From the NCBI GenBank assembly GCA_022539475.1, contig VCMS01000405.1:40714-80665 (forward strand): 39,952 nucleotides of DNA, given 5' to 3'. The first letter of the stretch is position 1, and every line of letters starts with the position of its first letter. A program made the position numbers and the translations under genes. Positions 10,634 through 20,019 of this stretch are shown here, one piece after another. Below the pieces are notes generated by a model, which was given only the letters and a program-made list of their open reading frames with translations, was not told where the DNA came from and searched no databases. This DNA comes from Gracilaria domingensis. Its lineage: Eukaryota; Rhodophyta; Florideophyceae; Gracilariales; Gracilariaceae.

Positions 10634-12304
10634 CTATTCCCGGCTCACCGACTTGCTCGCGCTACCCTTCTCATTCATTCGGTCACCATCACCATCATCA
10701 CTTTCTTCACTCTGCTCGCTTTCCGATCCATAGCCACTTTCACTGCCACTGTTGCTCTTCTCACCTTCCGCTTTTCCCCGCAGTTCCTTTAACATTCCAG
10801 TACGCAGCGCCGCAATGTCTAATGGAAAAGACAGCCTCTTCCCAAGCATCAGTTCCATATGCGCAAATGGAATATCGCTCACCATCCACTCCTTTTCCTG
10901 CACTCCCAACCACATTCGTCGGGTCTCCGTTCCACTATCATCCTCGTAATCCTCTCCGGGTTCCTTTCGTATCATGTGCAGCACTGGATTGCTACGGTAG
11001 ATATCTGCAATGGTTTCTCGTTCACAAAGGGCGTCGTACATGTTCCTCATCATCTCCTTCCTTCCTCGTCCATTCTGATCGACCTCCATAACACTCGGTA
11101 TTGTCCCCACCAGTACGCGACGATCACGTTGATTGTGCTGCATAAACTTGTTCCATTTAACACATTTTACGATCGAATTCTCGTAACCCTTCATCAATTC
11201 TGTTCGGTTCCCGTATTCGTCAAGTTGAGCATACTCTGACATATCATCTACAGAAGCATACTTCATTTTGGCTCCGCGTTCGAGCCTCCTCGCTCGTACG
11301 ACGTACCCAAATATCTCCACATCGTTCTCCCAATGCCCTCCGAAGCGCACAACGCTAGATGCAGACAAGACAATTGAACTCCCGACCGGCATCCAGAACA
11401 CACGGGTAGAGTTCACTTCTCGTGGATGGACTGGCGGGACATACTCGTAATACTTGCCGGTCTGCCCCAGTTTCGTTCCAGTAAATCCCCGCACGGTGCG
11501 TTCCGTTACAGTTATGTAGATACCGGTAATGTCCATGCTTTCCAGATAGAACCCCCCTTTTCGGCCAGCAAGAACCGTGTAGACAACGTACAGCCCATCA
11601 TCCGTGTTCTCGCAAGCCTGCCTGCGGTTACGTCGCCATCCCCATTCCCAAGGTTCAGCGCCCTGCTTCCCAAGAACTTCTTCGGTCGAAACCAAGGCAC
11701 TTCGCGTCTTTTCAACCTTTACAGCTGCGCCACCTGCTTCAACTATACGAATATAATCTTCCATTCCACACATCGCGTTGATGCATATCTTAAATCGACA
11801 GCAGACGGTAGTGACAACCGCAAGTTCTTTTGAAGGCCGATACTCCTCGGCACTCTCGGCATGCGTCAGCAATCCTCTCTCCAAGATACGACACAGTATG
11901 TATTGTTGCGAAAGCACCCATGCTTCCAACAGGTCACAATATTCCTTCCTCTTCGAAAAGCGAACCAGAACAGCCTTCCCTTCATATCCTCTGTACCTCT
12001 CCCCAAGCTTCTCAGGGGCATGTTTCGTGTGCAAACCGGTGATAATATCACCCAGATTCTTGCTGGTTGCTAGATAGCTGTTGATACGCGAGTAATCGCT
12101 GGGAGTTAAACTGTGAACTGCCATTCCAAATCCAGTACCAATAAGTAACCCTTCATGAGCGGCTTTCCATGCTTTCGCTATCGAAGATACCTTTGCCCTG
12201 CAATCCTCCTCTGTCAGTAGCCTCGCGTCAAGCAAGATCTGTATCGGCTTCTTCACCCCGCCCGGATAGGTGTCCATTACTTCACGATGCTCTCCGATAG
12301 ACAT
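10634..12304 (-). CDS. Element gene A1, conserved protein of unknown function (556 aa)
   Basis: I recognise no domain, but the protein is clearly conserved with the copy at 28.1-30.1 kb. Shared blocks are: GFGMAVHSLTPSDYS (about residues 58-72; partner GFGTVAHNITPSEYS); GDIITGLHTKHAP (85-97); a VRFSKRK block (about 114-120); CRFKICINAMCGMEDYIRI near 170-190; GIYITVTERTVRGFTG and the following YYEYV; FGYVVRARR; GTIPSVMEV; and a WLG...EW pair before FPLDI. The last 50 or so residues are Ser/Glu/Asp-rich and look disordered. The first ATG is at 12304; an upstream TTG in frame is unlikely to be used. It is divergent from gene B across an 840-bp gap. A structural, adaptor or DNA-binding role is possible but not shown. 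Confidence 0.85.
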   Translation of the reverse strand: MSIGEHREVMDTYPGGVKKPIQILLDARLLTEEDCRAKVSSIAKAWKAAHEGLLIGTGFGMAVHSLTPSDYSRINSYLATSKNLGDIITGLHTKHAPEKLGERYRGYEGKAVLVRFSKRKEYCDLLEAWVLSQQYILCRILERGLLTHAESAEEYRPSKELAVVTTVCCRFKICINAMCGMEDYIRIVEAGGAAVKVEKTRSALVSTEEVLGKQGAEPWEWGWRRNRRQACENTDDGLYVVYTVLAGRKGGFYLESMDITGIYITVTERTVRGFTGTKLGQTGKYYEYVPPVHPREVNSTRVFWMPVGSSIVLSASSVVRFGGHWENDVEIFGYVVRARRLERGAKMKYASVDDMSEYAQLDEYGNRTELMKGYENSIVKCVKWNKFMQHNQRDRRVLVGTIPSVMEVDQNGRGRKEMMRNMYDALCERETIADIYRSNPVLHMIRKEPGEDYEDDSGTETRRMWLGVQEKEWMVSDIPFAHMELMLGKRLSFPLDIAALRTGMLKELRGKAEGEKSNSGSESGYGSESEQSEESDDGDGDRMNEKGSASKSVSRE

Positions 12305-13143
12305 GATACAGCACAACTGCGTAGCAAACGCTCGGTCTCAGTGAGAGAACAGGACGACGGCGAACGAGGCAGAGTTCAAAAGCATTGGATACAGATAGGA
12401 AATAAGAAAACCGCCGAACTTACGGCATGTGTTAAGGGCAAGCTACTATGGGCGAAACGAACGGCTTCGGTGACGGGTATTGGAGACCATCGTGCTTAAG
12501 CCCTGCCTGGCAGCGGCCGCCACGTTGCACACTATCCCATGACGCAAATTCAAGGTCTTGCATAACTGTAAATTGCTTCCAGACCCTCACGTGAGGCTCC
12601 TGCACGGTTCAAATGGGTGGTGGAGATGCGTCCGCTTGTAAGCAGTGTTTCTTGTTATATACGCCATCGCGCAGCGCCCCTGAAGGCCAGCAGTATCTCC
12701 CCTCGCCACACGGAGTACAATTATTTTCAATTTATTTTCGAAATTAACCGAGAAGCAGGACGGCGTCCGACAAAGTTGCAGGACGCCGTCCTGCGATATG
12801 ACACCGTCCGGAAGCCAAGCGCATTCGGCCACTGTTGACATTCTAGCATGGATTCACCTCCCGAGAAGTTCAAGTTCATCCCTCGCCTGTGAATTCTCAC
12901 GTTCATCAGCTCTCGTGAAATCTCGCGTGCTCAACTCTCATCTGCCAAATCCCATATTCGGTACCCCTTCAGCTTAGCTACACCACATATGCTGAAAGTC
13001 TGAGGAGAGACTCTGCCATTCTTCTGTTCGGTTTGTTTGTAGACCTCTGGAACACATTCGACATCGTTGTCACACGAGGGGCTTCATTGAACTACAGCGA
13101 CGACAATCGGGACCCTTCTGAATTATCGACACAATAAGCAGCA
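12305..13143. other. Divergent intergenic region between A1 and B1
   Basis: This 840-bp stretch should hold the promoters of both A1 and B1. It contains two 17-bp palindromic sites and a TATA-like GTATATAAC on the minus strand at 12654-12662. That site is about 350 bases before the A1 start, so its use for A1 is uncertain. No gene in it is supported; short frames on both strands lack motifs. Confidence 0.5.
12756..12795. promoter_or_regulatory. Pair of 17-bp palindromic sites between A1 and B1
   Basis: GCAGGACGCCGTCCTGC at 12779-12795 has perfect 8-bp arms around a single central base. An imperfect copy, GCAGGACGGCGTCCGAC, lies at 12756-12772, starting 23 bp earlier. Two helical turns are about 21 bp, so proteins on both sites would sit on roughly the same face. 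Related sites occur in the equivalent region of element 2. An operator or partition-like site is plausible. Confidence 0.55.
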
Positions 13144-16142
13144 ATGGCAATCCGACGGGCGAAAGCCACCTTGTCTTCGATGATCATGGAGAGAATTCAA
13201 ATTGCGCGGATAAGCAAGGTTTATTACGCTCACACAGACCTCTTTATCGGCCCGTTCATTGGTCGCCACTCTAGTCAAGCAAACTTCAAGAGAGTTTGCA
13301 TGGAGGTTGGAGAACCGCATAGGTTCCGACGACACCAGCCCCTCCTTGTAGTAACGTCGGATATCAATTTCCCCGAAGGGTTTCTCATAGTGGTTGGTGG
13401 TGGTCATCGCATTTTGGTGGCTGCTCACATAATGCACATCATGATTTTGCCATATCAGGTTCTAGATCTTTCGGGCTTATCCGAGTTTGGTCGGGACGTT
13501 TCCGTTCTCACCCACGACGCCATAATTTCTCATCATCTCGAAGCGACAGAACCGAGACCGGAACCATTCAGTCTCATGGAGCAGGTGCTCTCTTTTGCAC
13601 GTCTGGAACAGTACTGGATATGGAGAGAACAGCAGAGGCTCTTAGAGTCAGGGAAGAAACCTAGGCGAAACCCGGCGATGACCCAGACGAAACTGATGGC
13701 GGCTTACGATGAGCTAAAAGAGGATACAGCTGAAAGCAGTAAATATGCCATTGACTTCATGTCCCCACCCAACAAATCTACGAGACAGGGCTATATTTCA
13801 GGAGCGCAAAGAATGCTGAAAGCCGGGGTGGTACCGTATCTGTGTGAGCTAGAATCTGCCGGCCTTGCTTCTTTTCCTCGCCGTACGCTCAATGTCGTGA
13901 AACATGGCCCGTAGAGAAGATTAAGGCTAGAGTGGATCTGTGGATTTCACGTCGTAGTTCCGGTTTGGATTGCGACTATAGATTCAACGATGGCACAGGG
14001 AGTGAAGTTGATGGACGAAGCAGGGGACGCAAGCGAAGAAGTACCGGACAGCAAGGTAGCTCAGAACTCAAAACTCCGCCACAAGGTTGGGAGAACTACT
14101 TGAACTGGACAGAGCCTGGCTCCATGTCCCTGCTGGATATGCTGCAAGCTAAACTTGACAGTGAGGAGAAAGAGATTGACAAAAAACCAGTCCAGGAGGT
14201 AAACGAGCTGGTTGACATCAAGCGTAAGCAGAAGATCATTCGAGCTGTTCGAAAGCGAGCGGAAGCCCATGTCACCAATGGCGGTGACTCAGATTCCTTT
14301 GATTTGATTGGAATGATAGAAAGAGGTATTAAACAGGAGGAGAAAGACAGATCGGACAATGATGTTCTTTTGGTCGAAGGCGGAGTGCATGATGAAAAGT
14401 TTACGTTACCTAAGAAAGACTATGATGCCATCACCGCGTTTTCGGTGCCCACCGATATCTCCGTACTGTTCACTTTGATGTACCTTAACCAGTGGAACCC
14501 AAACTCAGTGAAGGTCATGTATGTGCTGGAGTCTCTCTTGTTGACGGGATGGTTCGAAACAAAATTGAAAGAAGGCACTGAGCCCTTGCTCTCCCTCCGT
14601 CGAAAAGTGAAATCCATGAGCGGCAAAACCTATTTGGCTCATCATCGAGCCTGGCAGGCGGATCTCACGGTCTTACCTATTGTTGGATCATTTCACTGGA
14701 CTGTGGCAGTTTTGGTTAACTTTCCTAGGCTGCTGGATACCTTTGAGCACTCTACGCGCAAGGGCGAAGATAACATCGTGCCTTCTGAGGCCTCCAATGC
14801 TTGTATATTCTGGTTTGATAGCTTGAAGAATCCATCACCACACCATGGTCTTGAGGACAACCTTTTTCATTACCTTGTCGCTGCGTACCCAGGAAAGCGG
14901 AAGGTATCCTTGCGGGAATTACGAGCCAATGTTTCGCTTCATAGCCTGAAGGAAAGACTCCAAAGCGGCCTCGAATGTGGGTTCTGTGTGACTTACCATG
15001 TGGCTATCATATCGAAAAGGTATAACTTGTTTATGGAGGGTGATCCTCAGGCAATTTCGCAATATGTTAAGGAGGTATATGGATTGTATCCGCTTCGCGA
15101 CTACAAGCGTGAAGTTCTGTCCCGTCTTCAGTTTCTAGTGAACGCTTACCAATCAAACCGTGAAAAATACGTTCAATCTCCGCCTCTATTCTGGAACAAG
15201 AAGTATACCAATCCGTGCGCGTCACAGGTCCCACCACGTCGCACAAAAAGCCAAGCCTCCACGGAAGGCAAGGCTGGAGCACCTGCAAAAGATAAGCAAG
15301 ATTCCTCGAATAATTCTACTGATCCCAACCGACCAATGACGCGTAATGGCCAAACTCCGCCGGCCTCTTCGATTGCGAAGAATGATTCCGACGATACGGA
15401 TGATACAGACTTTATGCAAAATCCCACCAAGCGGCAAAAGGTGGGCCATCCTAGCGGAGAAGGATCTTCCCGAGTGAAACCGCAAGACCAAGCACCTGCT
15501 ACAGCCTCAACTGCACAACCATCCCAAGTTACCACTAGTCAACCTGCCCAACCACTTCAAGACCCCAAAGGTCGTACGCCAAGCTTGAAGGATGTCGAGA
15601 GTACGCCAAGTGCGGCTCAAAGGCCGGTATACTCCTCACCGGGGATATCCGAACAACGAACATTGCTACGGAATGCACTGGTAGGTGTGCTTCATGGACT
15701 TGTTGGTATGAATGATTCCACTTCACCACCCATTGATGTGCACGCCCTTACCTCTTCTGTTCTGAACCATTCCTCAATCACGGATGCAATGAAAAGCCTC
15801 CCTCCTAATGCCGGTATTGAAAATGCAATGGAGAAGATGACTCCGCTGGTGATCTCAAAGTTTAGATCCATCATAGAACCAGCTGCCTTCCCAACCTCGC
15901 AGCCTGTGAAAACTCAAGCCCGTCCTCAGCCGCCCATATCCATGGTGGAGCTATCGAATGAACAGATCGCTGCTTCAGTATCCCCAGCAAGCCGTCCGAC
16001 TTCAGCGGCTGTGGCATTGGTGGAAGAAGGGGTTTCCCTCGCACAGAGTGAAAAGGATACTAGTATTAAGGACGAATGGGAACAATGTTTAGGCAGGATG
16101 CAGAATATCATCAGAAAAATGAAGGCAAGGATTCATTCGTAA
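13144..16142 (+). pseudogene. Element gene B1: ParB-like region plus Ulp1-like protease, one frameshift
   Basis: Two frames (13144-13914 and 13932-16142) together match the single 1018-residue protein at 31356-34412. The break is a one-base shift near 13900, beside an AAA run; it may be a mutation or a sequence error. The N-terminal region (about residues 30-110) has the ParB/sulfiredoxin pattern: QPLLVV, then VVGGGHRILVAA at about 84-94, then LPYQVLDL. A basic cluster (RSRGRKRRS) follows the break. The protease core carries an Ulp1-type Cys-His-Asp set: His in FHWTVAV (codon 14694), Asp in WFDS (14817), Gln and Cys in LQSGLECGF (Cys codon 14976). A long Pro/Ser/Gln-rich linker precedes a conserved C-terminal domain ending in a helical segment. 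Ulp1-family enzymes cut SUMO or related proteins; the substrate here is unknown. Confidence 0.82.
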
Positions 16143-17144
16143 ACTGAAGCCCTGTTCCGGTACTTTTATTTCTTTTCGGCACCAACGATAGAGTTGAAGT
16201 GTAATCAGGTGTACTTCTAAACTGAACTGTAAATGTTCGACTGTGTACAGATCACGTTCTCGATACCGGATGAACTCTAATGCCACTACGCAAACATTTG
16301 GCTATGTGTAAAAGGAAAGGCCTGCTTTCTATTTACCTTCCTGACCGTTGTTTTGGAATAAGACCCGTTCGACCGCTAAAGAGAAGGCAGCCTCTCTGTC
16401 CTCCGAACCGACGAAAATTAGGAAATAGCCCAAGAACGTCACCATGCGCGCATCAACGCGCACACCTTCAATGTTCCCTAGTCGTACTATTCCACCTATT
16501 GCTATCATCGCGAGGGAAACGGCTTGCTACACTCCTTCAGTCATCGAAATGCTTGGAAATTGATCATTTTGGGAGAAGGCTGGGCGAGGCTCCGAACTTT
16601 GCCGCTTTCCCTGTCTCTTCACCACATTTTTACTGGTGGGCCCACAAACCGCACGACTTCCGTCGCCAGTTACCGCGCTGAATTGAAACGGTTTCTTCTA
16701 TTTTGTCACTGCGGATTTCTCCGCTCCAGCGCGCATCCTGTCTCGTCGACTGCTCCACTCTGCCCAGGGCCTCGCCCCTTTTTTGCCAATCCTACTGCTC
16801 TTGACCCTCGAAGCTGCACCTCGCGAGGAAGACGTCGTGATATTGGGCATACGCCATCTCCCAGAGTTCCTTCTGGAAAAGATCCTATCTATCAGCAAAC
16901 GATGACCATCTACCGTCATTTAGCAAAGCATGTCGTTCGCATCGTGGAGTTCGAACAGTTCAATTGCGCAGCGTAGCGGACTCACAACGTTCATTTAGAT
17001 ATCCAAATAGACACACCACCCATCCAACCGACAGAAAACGAGATTTCGTTACCATGCTACTATCCTTCGCACTGAATTCCTCAATTTACTGAAATGATTT
17101 CACTGAAATCTTTCTACAACAGTCCCGTACAAAATGAGAGCGAG
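16143..17144. other. Convergent gap between B1 and C1
   Basis: About 1 kb between the 3' ends of B1 and C1. Overlapping plus-strand frames of 133 and 150 codons occur (16280 and 16524), but they start at non-optimal sites, lack motifs and have no counterpart in element 2. No repeat or terminator structure stood out. Confidence 0.45.
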
Positions 17145-19841
17145 CTAATTTCGGCTGCGACGGCGACGGCCGCGTCGAATTGGCTCAATTTCATCCTCGT
17201 TTTCGCATCCATCACCTTTGTTCCCCTCCCTCCCCATTTCTTCTTCTTCCTCCTCTTTCTCTAATATGGCTAAGCCAAAGTAACCCTCATCTACCCCGGA
17301 GTCATCTTCGACATCGCTGCTATTCCCGTCGCTACCTAAGGGACTTCCTGGGCAGCTGTCGTTCATAAAACGCTCTTCAATATCCTCTTCTCCATCTGTT
17401 TCCTCTCCTAGGATGCTACAGAAATGTTTGGTGAGCAGGGCCGTGATTTCCTGGAAGTCTTCGCTGTAACAAGACATATACGTCGTGCGCAACTGTTCCA
17501 CGGATGTATTCATCTGTTTGGCCATAAGGTTAAGGAACTTATCCTCGTCCATGTTCTTGCCATTCTTCTCAAATTTCCCGTTACGATAGTCATGTAGCAT
17601 GACGGTAGCGAAGCTAGTACGCAGAGTCATAGCTGTTACGGAAGTCAAGGAACGGTCCACGCCAAACATGAACGTCTTAATCGAACGACTGATGTGCGAG
17701 GTGGTCATATAGAGTCCGGTTCGAGAATGAAGTAGCAATGGTCTGTGGCGCTTGAACTCCTTCATAACCGGCATTTTCCGGCTCCTGAGAACAATTGGCC
17801 GAACAACTTCGACATGAAATGCAACATAGGGCAGAACAAATCTCGGAAAATTCACGTTCGGAACGTCTAAAGCCCTCGCAGTTTTCTCTCGGAATGTCCT
17901 CATCTCAAAAACCCCCCTTGCCTTCCCCATGTCAATCGACCAACAAGATTTCAACAACTCCCTCTTTGGGCACTGGAGTCTTGCATACGCTTGCGGCCTT
18001 TGGCCCCCTCCCGTAAGCGCAATCAACCCCAGAAAGTTGAGACACCACTTCTCGAGTAGACCCTTCGTACTGGTTAGCTGCTCCACGGCAACCTTCTTAC
18101 TCTCTCGTCCGACTGTCACATTGAATTCGTCAATGATGTCGCCAAGCTTAGCACGGGCAGTTCGTATTCCAAGCTCGAGATGCTTCTTGGTGACGATTGT
18201 CTGATTCAAAATTCGATCGTCAGCGCTTTGGTTCGCCCGATACTGCTCCCGTGCCCTGCTCTTCGCAGCATTAAATGTGTTGTTCAACATCATCTCTACT
18301 CGTCGCACCTTATTTTTATCTTCACCCTCCATCATTTTAAGTGTTGCGTACTTGCACAATGTTCGTAGAGCATTGCACTTTCCTGCAACAGTCGAGAATG
18401 AGGCGGTTTTGATAAAGTAGTTGACAAAGATGCGCACAAGCGACTCATTGGCCATCAATTGGTAGAGCGCCATAGGTTTCCACCCATCCCTTCGATCCAT
18501 GGCACCAGACGAAATGGCCCAGCGCATGAACTGTCCAATAATGGATCGGAAGACGTCAAAACTCGCATTCTCGGCCTTCCCCATCAGAAGCTCTTTCGTC
18601 CTGTATCGAACCATATACAGATCATTCAAGTCAATGCAGTTCTCCACAATTACCTTCAAGCCAGGGTACACAACCTTCCCTTTCGCGGCGCGGCAATTCT
18701 TCTCCTGCAACAAGGCATTTGAACTGGCAAAGTAGTCTGGGCAGCGACAGAGTTGGTCACGGATCATTGAATGCCATAGCTCTTTTGGAGTTTTGTTCTT
18801 CAACTCCTCCTTTCGCTGCTGCAGCCGATGGAACCGTCGCTCTTCGGCACTGAGTCTTCCTGACTTCTTCGCCACCCCTCTCGTACTTCTCCTGCGTCCG
18901 AGGGTTGCACGGAACCTTCCGGAGTTCATATCCTCTAGGCGCTCGAACAAAGCGTTACGCCTGGCGGATAGATCCTCCTCTTGTTCCTTCAGCATGGCGT
19001 CTAAATCGATTACACGCACCATCGACGCCTCTTCTCCTTCATCGTCAGCAACGTTGCCACCGCCAACATCCTCGGAAGCAACGACCCTTTCTTCCTCAAC
19101 GCCATCGAAGCTTAGCTTCCTAACAGCCATCGCGCAAGACGCTTGACGGGCGTTGTTCCCTAGATCGGATGTGTCAACAAAGTGATCAAGCAGGTTGCCA
19201 CTACGGTCATCATCATGCTCCACTCCGTCCAGAAAACGATGCTCAACATCATCCTCATGTGCACGATTGCCAACTCGGCTGGGCTCGCTTGCGGTTTCCC
19301 TCCTCCCCATCTGCGGAGGTATATCCATGCCCAGAAAAACACGGCTCTTGCTGGGACAAGGAACGCTCTTCGCATCCAGACTACATTCGGAGACCTTCAA
19401 CTTCTTTCTTTCCGGGGATGAGGTGGACAATGAATCATCTCCGGAGTGCGCGGCTTTGGCCCTTGCAAGATCTCCCCGCGCCGAGTCTGAAGTAACTCTC
19501 TCCGACCTCGGACAGTCTGTCTTAGCTCTCTTCTTTAAAGCTTCTCTTTCGATGACACGGTCTTCAAGCTCGTAAACATCAACCGTCGAAGAGTGAATAG
19601 ACTCACCAAGGAGCTCCCCGTCGGGGCCCATGTCCCCACCTCGGCCTTGGTTCCCCTTCTTTGCGTGCACACGGACCTTCGTACGCTCCGTGCGGTTCTG
19701 TACCGGACCTTCAATGACGGTCTTCATTGCTTTCCCTTTCGGGACAGAAGACTTCTCGGATGGCTTGAATATGGTTTTGGACAAAGGTGGGGGCGCTGAA
19801 TACACCTCGTCCATCAAGAAGTTGATAATATGGTCGCTCAT
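17145..19841 (-). CDS. Element gene C1: tyrosine recombinase (898 aa)
   Basis: Likely the integrase that cuts and rejoins DNA through a tyrosine. Residues 1 to about 330 are charged and low-complexity. A helical region follows (about 340-600), fitting the SAM-like DNA-binding half of such enzymes. The catalytic half has Arg615 in ALTGGGQRPQAYARLQ (box I), a candidate Lys in MRTFREKTAR, Arg741 in TAMTLRTSFATVML (box II), and nucleophile Tyr788 in MNTSVEQLRTTYM. The box II His is Met, and the His before the tyrosine is Asn (MNTS in place of GHSS). The same changes are in the second copy. Arg741 to Tyr788 is 47 residues, against about 32 in XerD and Cre, because of an Asp/Lys/Asn-rich insertion. 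The tail is acidic, then basic (RRGRRRRSRN). ATG at 19841 is chosen; an in-frame TTG lies two codons upstream. A TATA box lies about 145 bp upstream. Confidence 0.85.
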   Translation of the reverse strand: MSDHIINFLMDEVYSAPPPLSKTIFKPSEKSSVPKGKAMKTVIEGPVQNRTERTKVRVHAKKGNQGRGGDMGPDGELLGESIHSSTVDVYELEDRVIEREALKKRAKTDCPRSERVTSDSARGDLARAKAAHSGDDSLSTSSPERKKLKVSECSLDAKSVPCPSKSRVFLGMDIPPQMGRRETASEPSRVGNRAHEDDVEHRFLDGVEHDDDRSGNLLDHFVDTSDLGNNARQASCAMAVRKLSFDGVEEERVVASEDVGGGNVADDEGEEASMVRVIDLDAMLKEQEEDLSARRNALFERLEDMNSGRFRATLGRRRSTRGVAKKSGRLSAEERRFHRLQQRKEELKNKTPKELWHSMIRDQLCRCPDYFASSNALLQEKNCRAAKGKVVYPGLKVIVENCIDLNDLYMVRYRTKELLMGKAENASFDVFRSIIGQFMRWAISSGAMDRRDGWKPMALYQLMANESLVRIFVNYFIKTASFSTVAGKCNALRTLCKYATLKMMEGEDKNKVRRVEMMLNNTFNAAKSRAREQYRANQSADDRILNQTIVTKKHLELGIRTARAKLGDIIDEFNVTVGRESKKVAVEQLTSTKGLLEKWCLNFLGLIALTGGGQRPQAYARLQCPKRELLKSCWSIDMGKARGVFEMRTFREKTARALDVPNVNFPRFVLPYVAFHVEVVRPIVLRSRKMPVMKEFKRHRPLLLHSRTGLYMTTSHISRSIKTFMFGVDRSLTSVTAMTLRTSFATVMLHDYRNGKFEKNGKNMDEDKFLNLMAKQMNTSVEQLRTTYMSCYSEDFQEITALLTKHFCSILGEETDGEEDIEERFMNDSCPGSPLGSDGNSSDVEDDSGVDEGYFGLAILEKEEEEEEMGREGNKGDGCENEDEIEPIRRGRRRRSRN

Positions 19842-19982
19842 CTTCAAAGTACTGGTGGTAGATCTTTCTTTTCAGCTACGAGGACTGGAACGAGTCCCGA
19901 GAACAAATGAGAAGCGGATGCGGAGATTCTGAGAAAGCTCTCCGATGCGGTACTTCCACTTTTTGAAACCATTCCCGAGACT

Positions 19983-19992
19983 GTATATATAC
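19983..19992 (-). promoter_or_regulatory. TATA box of C1
   Basis: GTATATATAC lies about 145 bp upstream of the C1 start on the minus strand. This suits a TATA-driven promoter with a leader of about 110 bases. It lies just inside the border with the satellite that begins near 20.02 kb. Confidence 0.5.
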
Positions 19993-20019
19993 TCCTTCCA
20001 GAGTACCAGGCATTGGAAA

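Larger units (their letters stand above)
10634..19992. mobile_element. Element 1: three-gene tyrosine-recombinase element (A-B-C)
   Basis: Gene A on minus, gene B on plus and gene C on minus, in the same order and orientation as at 28.1-39.0 kb. All three proteins are recognisably homologous between copies but strongly diverged, while the DNA between the genes is essentially unrelated. The tyrosine recombinase would supply integration and excision. The span given runs from the stop of A to the TATA box of C; the true ends are unknown. A and C are intact, B has one frameshift. On the right the element borders a ~650-bp satellite at about 20.02 kb, which may mark the insertion boundary. Confidence 0.75.

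Noticed and set aside
10634..12304. SET methyltransferase domain in gene A (GIYITVTE...YYEYV resembles the SET start)
   Set aside because: The later SET motifs (NHSC and the final ELTFDY type) are absent, and the match is not better in A2.
16524..16976. 150-codon frame between B1 and C1, with an adjacent frame showing F-box-like text (HLPEFLLEKILSI)
   Set aside because: The F-box-like frame ends within a few codons, no counterpart exists in element 2, and length is within chance expectation.
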